Part shown: positions 33,650 to 42,185 of the stretch, piece after piece
Layout: each line of letters opens with the position of its first letter
How positions within the stretch are numbered: the stretch's first letter is position 1
The notes under the pieces: model-generated
What the model saw: the letters and a program-made list of their open reading frames with translations, nothing else
Database searches by the model: none
Told to the model about the DNA's origin: nothing
Position numbers and translations under genes: made by a program
From: Thiorhodovibrio frisius
GTDB taxonomy: Bacteria; Pseudomonadota; Gammaproteobacteria; Chromatiales; Chromatiaceae
Length of the DNA: 64,000 nucleotides
Direction: 5' to 3'
Assembly: GCF_033954835.1 (NCBI RefSeq)
Contig: NZ_CP121471.1
Coordinates: forward strand, 3,962,501 to 4,026,500

Positions 33650-33950
33650 TTTCTCCGTAGTGCGCCTCTACCCGAGCTGTCGCGCGCCTTGGCGATGCCG
33701 TCGGTGACGCTGTTCAGCTGGCTGAAAAAAGGCTGGCTGCAAGCGCGCCAAGTCCAGCGCGCCGGCAAACCCCATTGCTGACATCAATCTGCTTCAGGAC
33801 GCGGTGCGCAAGAGCATCGAGACCTCGGCTTCCTTCTGTGCAGACCATGGCCTGAGCGACTGGCGCCAGAGTGCCTACAACATCCGTTGCCTGAAAAAGG
33901 CCTATCGGCTCGTGCAGCAACGCAAGCGCTCCACCTCCAAAGATGAAGAC
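33650..33950 (+). pseudogene. Recombinase/transposase debris
   Basis: Two protein-like fragments are visible. ELSRALAMPSVTLFSWLKKG, then WLQARQVQRAGKPH and a stop (about 33670-33782), looks like the tail of a site-specific recombinase. Next, in another frame, INLLQDAVRKSIETSASFC, then DHGLSDWRQSAYNIRCLKKA up to KDEDE (about 33785-33950), looks like the C-terminus of an IS transposase, perhaps ISNCY type. Neither is complete. The second fragment ends exactly where the orphan attC begins. Confidence 0.45.
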
Positions 33951-34015
33951 GAGATGCTCCAGCCGAAGCCGGTTTCGCTCTCGCCAAACCGGCCCGGCGG
34001 AGCATGGCGTTAATG
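33951..34015 (+). other. Orphan attC remnant
   Basis: From GAGATGCTCCAGCCGAAGCC to GCGTTAATG this repeats attC7 closely: the arms GCTCCAGCCGAAGCCGGTTT and AAACCGGCCCGGCGGAGC are intact. The left core box is replaced by transposase debris and the right core has decayed to GTTAATG (34009-34015). It lies 11 kb from the last array attC. Confidence 0.7.
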
Positions 34016-34285
34016 CTGAAATGCGTCGTAATGGCCGCCAATCGCAAAAATATAGATATTGGTATCGTCAAATTTATACACAAGCCTATCCTTTTGGCTA
34101 AGGCGTCTCGACCAGAATCCTGTGAGGTTCTGACGTAAGGCTTCCGGTTTTCCCAGCCCTTTACTCGGATCGCCACGCAACATTTCTTTTAAAATCGCAC
34201 AAAGGTTCTTGTGTATCCCTTTGTCTCGCTGTCGCAAATCCTCATACACTTCCCATGATTTACCCTCAAATACCAAGGATCTCAT
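34010..34285 (-). CDS. yoeB: YoeB-type ribosome-dependent mRNA interferase toxin
   Basis: This is a 91-residue RelE-fold toxin: the start MRSLVFEGKSWEVYEDLRQR is typical. The catalytic residues lie in the ending GFWSRRLSQKDRLVYKF, then IYIFAIGGHYDAFQH; the family usually ends in HYH or HY-aromatic. YoeB cuts mRNA at the ribosome. Its stop TAA is the complement of the TTA inside the orphan attC right core, the same arrangement as the antisense cassettes 3, 4 and 6. Its start overlaps the yefM end by 20 bases. Confidence 0.92.
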   Translation of the reverse strand: MRSLVFEGKSWEVYEDLRQRDKGIHKNLCAILKEMLRGDPSKGLGKPEALRQNLTGFWSRRLSQKDRLVYKFDDTNIYIFAIGGHYDAFQH

Positions 34286-34538
34286 CTAGCTGCTCTTGGG
34301 TCGCTGAATATCCGGTGCGGGTGACGTGGGTCGTGCTAGATTCCGCGATCTGGCGCATGAGGCTAGTATTTTGGAGTACGTACAAGGTTTCCTGGTCGCG
34401 GTCCCAGTCTTCGGCACTCATCACAACAAAATCAGCCCCGTTCCGTCGCGTAACGCGCAACGGCATGTGTTGATTAACCGCTTGTTCTACAAAGTTTTTC
34501 AAACCGTCTCGAAACTTGTTCACACTTGTGCTGTACAT
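34266..34538 (-). CDS. yefM: YefM-type antitoxin
   Basis: The 90-residue antitoxin of the Phd/YefM family has the DNA-binding N-terminus (VNKFRDGLKNFVEQAVNQH), the strand pair LRVTRRNGADFVVMSAEDWD, and a toxin-binding tail (LMRQIAESS...). It precedes yoeB in the same operon and overlaps it, as usual, and should repress the operon. Together with the adjacent attC remnant it looks like a cassette gene pair. Confidence 0.9.
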   Translation of the reverse strand: MYSTSVNKFRDGLKNFVEQAVNQHMPLRVTRRNGADFVVMSAEDWDRDQETLYVLQNTSLMRQIAESSTTHVTRTGYSATQEQLDEILGI

Positions 34539-34691
34539 CAGCGGCGCCTCATAAAGTACGGTAATGCCGTACAGGATAGAAAAGAAGCCCTAACAGTGCA
34601 AGCACCAAGGTGGCCGACCTTGTCCTGACAGGCCGTAATCGAAAAAGCCTAATCGCGAATTGCGTTTAACCGAATGCGGTTTGAGGTGTCC

Positions 34692-35249
34692 TCAACCGGA
34701 TTGCACGAGGTCCCGCAGGTACCGAAACAGTTTGCGCGGCCCATCGGGCCGACTGCGTTTGGCATCGCGCTGGGCGACACGGATCAGGGCGCGCAGCGGC
34801 TGACGTTCGGCCTGTGGATACTCCGTCACAAACTCACCGAGGGCTGCGTCGCCTTCGGTAATCAACCGCTCGCGCCAGCGCTCGAGCTGATGGTGTGTGG
34901 CGGTCGCGACTCGCTCGGCCTGGTCGCGCTTGGCCAGCAGTGCCTTGAGGGGTTCCTGATCCAGACGCGCCAGGCAGTTGGCGATGCGCTTGTAGTGCCG
35001 CGCAAGGGCGCGCTTGTCCTTGATGCGCACGGTCTCGTCGATGGCTTCCCAGGTCTTGGCGTCCAGTGCCAGGCGTTCAAGTTCCGCCCGCGGCAGGCGC
35101 AGGAGTTGCTCGGCAAGTTCTTGCAGCGCGTGATGCTCGCGCTTAACGGCGCTTTTGCTTGGGCCGTCTTCAATGCCATCGGGCGCCACGGCATAGCCAT
35201 GGACGCCGTCTGATTCCAGATGTTTATTAGTCACTGACGTTCTGTGCAT
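34692..35249 (-). CDS. darP: Dual-action ribosomal maturation protein DarP (YjgA)
   Basis: The 185-residue protein belongs to the DUF615/YjgA family, which assists late assembly of the 50S ribosomal subunit. Recognised stretches are SKSAVKREHHALQELAEQLL, then ALDAKTWEAIDETVRIKDK and RRHYKRI-like ALARHYKRIANCLARLD, ending RKLFRYLRDLVQ. The start may be somewhat downstream of 35249, since the first ~28 residues are poorly conserved in the family and overlap recJ by 23 bases. Translational coupling with recJ is likely. Confidence 0.85.
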   Translation of the reverse strand: MHRTSVTNKHLESDGVHGYAVAPDGIEDGPSKSAVKREHHALQELAEQLLRLPRAELERLALDAKTWEAIDETVRIKDKRALARHYKRIANCLARLDQEPLKALLAKRDQAERVATATHHQLERWRERLITEGDAALGEFVTEYPQAERQPLRALIRVAQRDAKRSRPDGPRKLFRYLRDLVQSG

Positions 35250-36984
35250 GCTCCAGCATGAGTTGCGGGTGCCGCAGTCCGCGATAGTCGTTCACGTCCA
35301 AACGGTAGGCCAGATGCGCGCGCTTGCCCAGCCCGCTCTTGCAGGCGGCGAGGTTAAAGCCGATGGCATCGATGGCGGTGCCGTCGGCGGCCTGGGCGCG
35401 CAGTTTTAGATGCTGCTCCTTGAGTACCCTGACCTCGGAGATGGCGAACTCCCCATCGAAAACCGGCTCTGGGAAACCCTTGCCCCAAGGCGCGGCGACG
35501 CGCAGCGCTTCGGCAGTTTGCAGCGACAGCAGCGGGCTCGCCAGCTCGCCGTCTGACAGGATTTCGCGCTCTTGCGGGGCATTGCCAAGCTCCGCCTCCA
35601 CCAGAGTGAAGAAAAGCTCGCGAAACGCCTCTAAATGCGCCTCGGCCATGGTCACGCCGGCGGCCATGGCATGACCTCCGAAGCGGTCCATCAGCCCGGG
35701 ATGGCGGTGGTCGATGGCGGCAAGCAGGTCGCGCAGATGCAGCCCTTCGACCGAGCGCGCCGAGCCGCGTAACTGGCCATTATCGGCGCGGGCGAAGACG
35801 ATCACCGGTCGGTGATAGTGCTCTTTGAGGCGCGAGGCGACAATGCCAATTACGCCCTGGTGCCAGTCCTCGCGAAAAAGGCACAGGCCAGGCGGCAGCG
35901 CGTCTTGTTCCAGAGTGAGACGCTCGACCAGGCTTTCCGCTCCCTCGCGCATTTCGGCCTCCAGCTCGCGGCGCTGGCGATTGAGCGCATCAAGCTCGCG
36001 CGCGAGTTGCATGGCGCGCACCGGATCGGCAGTGACCAGGCATTCCACGCCGATGGACATCTCCTCCAGGCGTCCGGCGGCATTGAGTCGGGGCCCGGCG
36101 ACAAAGCCCAGGTCGCGCGCGGTGATCTGCTCGATGCGCCGCCCGCCAATTTCGAGCAGCGCACGCAAACCGGGGCGGCAGCGCCCGTGGCGAATACGTT
36201 TGAGCCCCTGTTCGACCAGGATGCGATTGTTGTGATCGAGCAGCACCACATCGGCCACGGTGCCAAGCGCGACCAAATCGAGCAATTCGGCCAGATTGGG
36301 CTCCGGGCGGCGTTGATCAAACCAGCTCTGCGCACGCAGCCGGGTGCGGGTCGCGGCTAGCAGGTAGAAAATCACCCCCACCCCGGCCAACGCCTTACTC
36401 GGAAAATCACAGTCCGGCTGATTGGGATTGACGATGGCTGCTGCGGCCGGCAGCCGCTCCCCGGGCAGGTGATGATCGGTAATCAGCACCGGAATCCCCA
36501 GCGCATTGGCGCGTTCCACCCCGGCGAGGCTGGCAATGCCGTTATCGACGGTAATGATGAGCTCGGGCGCGCGCAGGGCAGCAGCATCGACCACCGAGGG
36601 GCTCAGCCCATAGCCATCGGCAAAGCGACTGGGGGTGAGATGATCGACCTCCCCGGCACCCAGCGCCCGCAGCCCGAGCAGGGCGACGGCGGACCCTGTC
36701 GCGCCATCGGCGTCATAGTCGCCCACCACCAGGATGCGACGCTGATCGGTAACCGCCTGCGCCAGCAACTCGGCGGCAGCCTGAACGCCTAGCAGCTGAT
36801 CGGCGGGATGCAGGTCGGCAAGCGCCTGCCCCTGGTCGCGACAGGCCCCGCGATTACGGTAGAGCGAGTGCAGCAAAGCGCTCAATTCTCGCGGCGCACC
36901 GGCGCCGTCCGTGCGGCGGCGGATGCGCACCGGCAGACCTGTAGTTGTTGACCGGGAACGGCGACGGAGAGTCGGGTTTGGCAT
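35227..36984 (-). CDS. recJ: Single-stranded-DNA-specific exonuclease RecJ
   Basis: RecJ is a 5'-3' single-strand DNA exonuclease in recombination and mismatch repair. The 585-residue length is normal. DHH-family metal motifs are visible: VVGDYDADGATGSAV (motif I), LIITVDNGIAS (II) and VLITDHHLPGE (III, DHH). The DHHA1 region has FGGHAMAAGVTM. The first 20 residues are basic and low-complexity. It is divergent from the hydrolase gene at 37042-37929. Confidence 0.95.
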   Translation of the reverse strand: MPNPTLRRRSRSTTTGLPVRIRRRTDGAGAPRELSALLHSLYRNRGACRDQGQALADLHPADQLLGVQAAAELLAQAVTDQRRILVVGDYDADGATGSAVALLGLRALGAGEVDHLTPSRFADGYGLSPSVVDAAALRAPELIITVDNGIASLAGVERANALGIPVLITDHHLPGERLPAAAAIVNPNQPDCDFPSKALAGVGVIFYLLAATRTRLRAQSWFDQRRPEPNLAELLDLVALGTVADVVLLDHNNRILVEQGLKRIRHGRCRPGLRALLEIGGRRIEQITARDLGFVAGPRLNAAGRLEEMSIGVECLVTADPVRAMQLARELDALNRQRRELEAEMREGAESLVERLTLEQDALPPGLCLFREDWHQGVIGIVASRLKEHYHRPVIVFARADNGQLRGSARSVEGLHLRDLLAAIDHRHPGLMDRFGGHAMAAGVTMAEAHLEAFRELFFTLVEAELGNAPQEREILSDGELASPLLSLQTAEALRVAAPWGKGFPEPVFDGEFAISEVRVLKEQHLKLRAQAADGTAIDAIGFNLAACKSGLGKRAHLAYRLDVNDYRGLRHPQLMLEHAQNVSD

Positions 36985-37077
36985 GGCGACAGGGTATCAT
37001 GAGTCATCCTGACGACAAGGCGGGCGACAACATCACCGGCCTTGCGCGAGCGCGAACCCGGGCGCATCTATGAGCGC

Positions 37078-37929
37078 ATGAAATGGCTCATCCGCTTCCT
37101 GCTGATCTTCATCATATTGGCGCTAGCGCCCGCCGGCTGTGCCTGGCTTGGCGACTCCGGATTGGACACGGAGCAGGGCGAGACCACTATCGCCCCTCTG
37201 TCCGACAAGGTCCGGGTGAGCGATCATCAACTCAAGATGGATGCTGGGCCACTGCTCGACTACCGGACATTCATACCCATCAGCACGGGCGCGCCAAGTC
37301 GCGCCAAGCATCAGGCCGAGGTTGCTGGCAAGCAGCCCTGGGTCATTCTGGCCCACGGATTTTTGCGCGATCAGCGCCATATGCAAGGACTTGCGGTGGC
37401 GCTGGCAGAGGCTGGCTTTCCGGTCGCGACCCTCAATTCTCGCCACGACTCACCCATCTCCGGTGGCCATGTGGCCAACAGTCAGGACATGATGGAATTA
37501 GCGCGAGCGCTTGGCGCCAAGCGGGTTATTTACGCCGGCTTCTCCGCCGGCGCACTCGCGGCCTTGTTGGCCGCGCGCAACGATCCAAGCGCGACAGGAG
37601 TTTTAACGCTGGATCTGGTGGATAGCCAGGATCTCGGTCGCCGGGCAGCTGAGGGACTGGCAGTGCCGTTGATCGCGCTCACCGGCATGCCCAGCAACTG
37701 TAATGCCAACAACAATGCCGCGCCCGTCTACCGGGTCGCCTCCGCACTCAGCCTGACGCCAATTCCGCAAGCGAGCCATTGCGACTTCGAGTCACCCAGC
37801 GACAGGCTATGCCGATTGGTCTGCAAGCAGCCGCCAAATCAGACCGACGATCAATCCGAGCCAAACGCCGTGCAGGGGCAAGTCATTCAAACCGCCCTGA
37901 CCGGCATCCGCCAATTGGCGGGTTCATGA
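37078..37929 (+). CDS. Secreted or membrane-anchored alpha/beta hydrolase
   Basis: I prefer the ATG at 37078 (MKWLIRFLLIFIILALAPAG) because it places a signal segment at the N-terminus. The following Cys suggests a lipoprotein, though PAGC is a weak lipobox. The hydrolase core has the oxyanion strand WVILAHGFLRDQ, nucleophile elbow GFSAG near residue 160, and a possible catalytic His in ASHCDFE. The result resembles a dienelactone-hydrolase-like or lipase-like esterase. The substrate is unknown. 283 residues. Confidence 0.72.
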   Translation: MKWLIRFLLIFIILALAPAGCAWLGDSGLDTEQGETTIAPLSDKVRVSDHQLKMDAGPLLDYRTFIPISTGAPSRAKHQAEVAGKQPWVILAHGFLRDQRHMQGLAVALAEAGFPVATLNSRHDSPISGGHVANSQDMMELARALGAKRVIYAGFSAGALAALLAARNDPSATGVLTLDLVDSQDLGRRAAEGLAVPLIALTGMPSNCNANNNAAPVYRVASALSLTPIPQASHCDFESPSDRLCRLVCKQPPNQTDDQSEPNAVQGQVIQTALTGIRQLAGS

Positions 37930-37960
37930 TTCGAAGGGGGAATCAGGCCCAGGCGCGCAG

Positions 37961-38665
37961 CTATTTCTCTCCCGAATGGCTCCCTGATGGCTCCATCATG
38001 GCCTCCAATCCGGCCATATCCTGACGGGTGCGCAAAAAGTTCTCCGCCGGAAAGCCCTTGTCGCCAAACTCACGCAACCAGCTATCGATCAGCGCATCGC
38101 TTGCCTGCGGATCGCGCGCCAGCACCCAGGCGCGGGTCTTGGTGGGCTGACCGATCAGCGCATAGTCATAATCAGCACCCAGACCAATAATCCAGTAATC
38201 GTCCCAGAACACATAAACGCCATAGAGCATGCGAAAGCTGATCTGCAGGCGCGCATTGCGGCCATAATCCAACACTCGCGCCACACCTTTTGCCTCGCTG
38301 ATGCGCCCGTCGCGATAACGACAGCGGTTTTTGACATACACCATGCCGTCCTCGCCGAGGCGATAATCCGCAACCACGTTATCCACACAACGCCGCTCAG
38401 TGAAATAGGGCAGCCGCGCCATCTCGTACCAGCGCCCCATGAACCGAGGCAGGTCGACCTTCTCCACGGTTAATGGCGCGGTGAGATACACCTTGGGCTT
38501 ACGCAGCTCGGTGCTGACAATAACATCAGCCCCATCGGCATCGCGTCGGTGCGGCGGAGCGGCGTAAATATCGCGCTCGCGCACCGTCTCTCGCGCGCGT
38601 CCGCTGCGACCCGCCTGACGCCGGCCCCGAGGTTTGCCCTCATCGGACTGTCCGGAAGACTTCAT
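37961..38665 (-). CDS. Lipocalin-family protein (Blc-like)
   Basis: The C-terminal ~170 residues form a lipocalin: the GxW motif in FMGRWYEMARLPYFTER, the strand VVADYRLGEDGMVYVKNRC, and the third motif DYDYALIGQPTKTRAWVLARD. Bacterial lipocalins bind lysophospholipids or fatty acids. The N-terminal ~60 residues are basic (KPRGRRQAGRSGRA) and lack the lipoprotein signal of Blc, so this protein may be cytoplasmic or its true start may be later. Confidence 0.8.
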   Translation of the reverse strand: MKSSGQSDEGKPRGRRQAGRSGRARETVRERDIYAAPPHRRDADGADVIVSTELRKPKVYLTAPLTVEKVDLPRFMGRWYEMARLPYFTERRCVDNVVADYRLGEDGMVYVKNRCRYRDGRISEAKGVARVLDYGRNARLQISFRMLYGVYVFWDDYWIIGLGADYDYALIGQPTKTRAWVLARDPQASDALIDSWLREFGDKGFPAENFLRTRQDMAGLEAMMEPSGSHSGEK

Positions 38666-38675
38666 ATCACTCCTT

Positions 38676-38870
38676 AATGTTCATGGTCCCGGCGGCCCGT
38701 CCGGAGAATGACTCGGTCTGATGCAGGGCAATGTTCATGGTCCCGGCGGCCCGTCCGGAGAATGAATCTGCTGTTTCACCGCAATGTTCATGGTCCCGGC
38801 CATCCCGGAGAATGACTCCGTCTGATGCAGGGCGATGTTCATGGTCCCGGCCCGTCCGGACAATCAATCC
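38676..38870. repeat. REP-like array, four units
   Basis: Four copies of a ~53-bp unit start at 38677, 38731, 38784 and 38835. Each opens ATGTTCATGGTCCCGG and contains CCGTCCGGAGAATGA or a variant, a small GC-rich inverted repeat (CCCGG...CCGG). A related copy, ATGGTCCCGGCCGCC, lies near 63583. They sit between the lipocalin and DAHP synthase genes. Confidence 0.8.
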
Positions 38871-38963
38871 AAGAAATTCACGGCAAAAAGCGCGGATGAC
38901 CACCCGAGTATCGGGCCAAACTTCGCTATACTAGCGGATTTTCCTGGCTCCGATGTCCCGACC

Positions 38964-40022
38964 ATGACCCATGCAACCGACGATCTGCGCATCCGCAACA
39001 TCACCGAGGTGATCGCTCCCGAGGAACTGCACCGCCAGTTTCCCATTACCGAGGAGGTGGCGGAGACCGTCTATCGCACCCGCACCGAGATCCAACGCAT
39101 TCTGCACGGCGAGGATGACCGCCTGCTAGTGGTCGCTGGCCCGTGCTCGGCGCACGATCCCGATGCCGCGCTCGAATACGGCGAGCACCTACTGGGGGCG
39201 CGGCGCGAACTAGCCGAGCATCTGCTGGTCGTCATGCGCGTCTATTTCGAGAAACCCCGAACAACGGTCGGGTGGAAAGGCCTGATCAACGATCCGGATC
39301 TGGACAACAGCTTTGCCATCAACAAGGGCCTAGGGCTGGCGCGCAAGCTGCTGCTCGATCTCAACCGCTTGGGCATCCCCGGCGGGACCGAGTTTCTGGA
39401 TCTTATCAGCCCCCAGTATATCGCTGATCTGGTGAGCTGGGGCGCCATCGGCGCGCGCACCACAGAGAGCCAGGGCCACCGCGAGCTGGCCTCAGGCCTG
39501 TCTTGCCCGGTCGGCTTCAAAAACGCCACCGACGGCAGCGTGAAAGTCGCCATCGACGCCATCCACGCCGCTGCCCGCCCACATGTGTTTATGTCCGTGA
39601 CCAAACAGGGCCACTCGGCCATTTTCAGCACCACCGGCAATCAGGACACGCACATCATCCTGCGCGGCGGCAGCCGGCCCAACTACGACACCGAGAGCGT
39701 AAAGATCGCCGCCGATGCCATTATTGAGTCCGGCATCGCACCCAAGATCATGATCGACTTCAGCCACGCCAACAGCCGCAAGAAACCCGAGAACCAGGTG
39801 CAGGTCTGCAATGACGTAGCGCGACAGATCGCGCGCGGCAACCAGCACATCATGGGCACCATGATCGAAAGCCACCTGGTCGGCGGCCGTCAGGACCTGA
39901 CGGCCACCCAGGACCTCGTTTACGGCCAGAGCATCACCGACGGCTGTGTGTCATGGGACCAGACTTCGCCGATGCTGCATGAACTGGCCAAAGCAGTCGA
40001 AAAACGCCGCGCGCAGCATTAG
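38964..40022 (+). CDS. 3-deoxy-7-phosphoheptulonate synthase (class I)
   Basis: DAHP synthase condenses phosphoenolpyruvate and erythrose 4-phosphate, the first step of aromatic amino acid synthesis. I choose ATG 38964 (MTHATDDLRIRNI), giving 352 residues, the size of AroF/G/H. The frame is open upstream into the REP array but that part is not protein-like. Family motifs: VVAGPCSAHDPDAALEYG, RVYFEKPRTTVGWKGLINDP, FKNATDGSVKVAIDAI and MIDFSHANS. Which isoenzyme (Phe-, Tyr- or Trp-sensitive) cannot be told. A -10-like TATACT is at 38927-38932. Confidence 0.93.
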   Translation: MTHATDDLRIRNITEVIAPEELHRQFPITEEVAETVYRTRTEIQRILHGEDDRLLVVAGPCSAHDPDAALEYGEHLLGARRELAEHLLVVMRVYFEKPRTTVGWKGLINDPDLDNSFAINKGLGLARKLLLDLNRLGIPGGTEFLDLISPQYIADLVSWGAIGARTTESQGHRELASGLSCPVGFKNATDGSVKVAIDAIHAAARPHVFMSVTKQGHSAIFSTTGNQDTHIILRGGSRPNYDTESVKIAADAIIESGIAPKIMIDFSHANSRKKPENQVQVCNDVARQIARGNQHIMGTMIESHLVGGRQDLTATQDLVYGQSITDGCVSWDQTSPMLHELAKAVEKRRAQH

Positions 40023-40222
40023 AGCCAACGCGGTTCCTCATCCCGCAACGCGTCGAGAATCGCGCGATGCTCGGCTGTTCCAGGCACCGGCGTGTGCGGC
40101 TGACCCTGTGACAATTCCGCAGGCTCTGCCGCAACCGCATCCACGCCAATCAGAGAAATCGGCAACCATAAGCAAAGCAAAACCAGAGGGAATTGCACCG
40201 GTGCCTTTACAAAGAATCGCAT
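40019..40222 (-). CDS. Short exported protein, possibly truncated
   Basis: The ATG at 40222 gives 67 residues: a signal peptide (MRFFVKAPVQFPLVLLCLWL to about VDAVAAEP) and a short mature part with PGTAEHRAILDALRDEE. That last motif opens a longer periplasmic domain in other proteobacterial proteins, but here the protein stops four residues later, overlapping the DAHP synthase stop by 4 bases. It may be a C-terminally truncated relic. Confidence 0.5.
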   Translation of the reverse strand: MRFFVKAPVQFPLVLLCLWLPISLIGVDAVAAEPAELSQGQPHTPVPGTAEHRAILDALRDEEPRWL

Positions 40223-40373
40223 CACAGACCTCCTTGAGCGAACCAACCACAAAGCCGTTGCCATTGCGGCAACCCTGATTGCCGACAGATTTTCAACGAC
40301 TGTTGGCCATATCAAACTGCGCTGCCTGCAAACGGCCTGACAGTCTTCAGGGACGATACAACCCAGAAATCCC

Positions 40374-42185
40374 ATGACGTTAACAGAAGCCCTCTACTCC
40401 TACACCGTTAACGACCTCAAGCAACGCCGCGTCCATCTCCCCAATGGGTCCGGCCTCAACCGCAAGGCCGATCTGGTCGCGGCCATCAGCGGGCATTTGC
40501 TCTCCGATGCACTGGCAACGACAGTCGCCCAGCTGACAGACCTGGAGCGCAATGCCGTGGCGGAGGCGGTGCACAACTGGCAGGGCTGGTTTGATGGCGT
40601 TGGCTTCAAGGCCAAGTATGGCTCGGTGCCGAAATCTTTTACCCGATCCTCCTATGGCTATTACAGCCGCCGCGAGGAGCCTTCACCACCGAGCCCGCTT
40701 GAAATCCTGTTCTACAATCGACATGTCCCGCCCGATCTTGCCGAGCGTCTGGCGGCGCTGGTCCCGCCACCCGCGCCCCTGGTGATCGCTACCTTAGGGG
40801 ATGACCAACTCCCGGAGACAATCGCCCGCGGCGCAGAAGACGATCATGTTAGGCTGCGCCGCGCCGATACCGAGCCCCGAGTGCGCCAGGAGCTACCAGC
40901 ACTGCTGCGGCTGGTAGCGCAGGGCAAGCTGGCAGTGGGCGCCAAAACCGGCCTGCCGAGTGCCGCCGCCATCGGTCGGATCGAGGCACTGTTACTCGAC
41001 GGGGACTGGTACAGCGCAGAAGACGATGAAGAAGCCCCGCGCTATGCCGGTGGCTCCATCCGCCCGATTCGCCCCTTCGCCTGGCCGCTGCTGTTGCAGG
41101 CCGGCGGACTGGCGAAGATCGACGGCAGCAAACTTGCTCTGACGCCGCGCGGCAAGAAGGCGCTGTCTCAGCCGCTGCACGAGGTGGTCGCGCACCTGTT
41201 CGAGCGCTGGCAGAGCAAGGGCCCCCCAGACGAGCTGCGCCGGGTGGACCTCATCAAGGGCCAAACCGCCAAAGGCGTCAAGCTCTCGCCACCCCTCGAC
41301 CGGCGCCAGGTCATTGAGGATGCGCTGCGCGCCTGCTGCCCGGTCGGCCAATGGATGGCGGTGGATGATCTGTTCCGGCTGATGAAGGCCGAGCATCATC
41401 GCTTCGAGGTGGCCGGCAACCCCTGGAAGCTTTACTTCGTCGATGCCAACTACGGCAGCCTGGGCTATGACGGCGGCGATGCTTTTGAAATTCTGGAAGC
41501 CCGCTACACCCTGGTTTATCTGTTCGAGTACCTGGCCACCCTGGGGCTGATTGATGTCGCCTACACCCTGCCCTACGATGCCCGCCCGGACTTTGGCGGC
41601 CGCTGGGGCGTGGATGAATTCTCCTTTCTAAGCCGCTATGACGGTCTGAGCTATGTGCGCCTGAACGACCTTGGGGCCTACTGCCTGGACCTATCCGAGA
41701 CCTACAGCCCGCGCTTGCCCGAGCGCCCTGCCCTGCTGCGCGTCGAGTCCGACCTGAGCCTGACCCAGCTGCGCCCGAGCGATCCGGCCGAGCAGCTACA
41801 GCTTGAACAGATCGCAAACGCAGAATCACCCGAACGCTGGCGCCTGAACGCCGATGAAATACTGACTCAGGGCGCCAATCCCGAGGACCGCGAGCGCATC
41901 CGCGACTTTGTGCAAACTGCACTCGAAGGTGACCTGCCACCGGAGCTAGATGAATGGCTCGCCAGCCTTGAAGAACGCGCCACCGCACTGGTCGATGGTG
42001 GCACGGCACGGCTCATTCAGTGCCGCGATGCCGCGCTGGCTGCCATGCTGAGCAGCGATCCGGCCACGGCCGCGCACTGCCACCGCGCGGGAGACCGCCT
42101 ACTCTGCGTGCCAGAGAAAAAGCTCACCGCCTTCCGCAAGGGGCTAGCGAGACTGGATTTTGTGCTGCCTGAACTCAAACCGTGA
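40374..42185 (+). CDS. Helicase-associated protein, partner of the SNF2 helicase
   Basis: The 603-residue protein is coupled to the SNF2 helicase downstream (4-base overlap; the helicase starts GTG at 42182). Its beginning has a helical SAP-like pattern (YTVNDLKQRRVHLPNGSGLN), and its C-terminal half has a winged-helix-like region (CPVGQWMAVDDLFRLMKAEH) reminiscent of XPB/Ssl2 N-terminal helicase-associated domains. No catalytic motif is seen. I infer an accessory or DNA-binding subunit of the helicase. Confidence 0.6.
   Translation: MTLTEALYSYTVNDLKQRRVHLPNGSGLNRKADLVAAISGHLLSDALATTVAQLTDLERNAVAEAVHNWQGWFDGVGFKAKYGSVPKSFTRSSYGYYSRREEPSPPSPLEILFYNRHVPPDLAERLAALVPPPAPLVIATLGDDQLPETIARGAEDDHVRLRRADTEPRVRQELPALLRLVAQGKLAVGAKTGLPSAAAIGRIEALLLDGDWYSAEDDEEAPRYAGGSIRPIRPFAWPLLLQAGGLAKIDGSKLALTPRGKKALSQPLHEVVAHLFERWQSKGPPDELRRVDLIKGQTAKGVKLSPPLDRRQVIEDALRACCPVGQWMAVDDLFRLMKAEHHRFEVAGNPWKLYFVDANYGSLGYDGGDAFEILEARYTLVYLFEYLATLGLIDVAYTLPYDARPDFGGRWGVDEFSFLSRYDGLSYVRLNDLGAYCLDLSETYSPRLPERPALLRVESDLSLTQLRPSDPAEQLQLEQIANAESPERWRLNADEILTQGANPEDRERIRDFVQTALEGDLPPELDEWLASLEERATALVDGGTARLIQCRDAALAAMLSSDPATAAHCHRAGDRLLCVPEKKLTAFRKGLARLDFVLPELKP

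Noticed and set aside
34587-34670. A second attC after yefM (CCCTAAC at 34588)
   Set aside because: No right core GTTRRRY and no good palindrome could be found; at most a remnant.
38835-38963. N-terminal extension of the DAHP synthase into the REP array
   Set aside because: The extra 43 residues are repeat-derived; the conserved protein starts at 38964.
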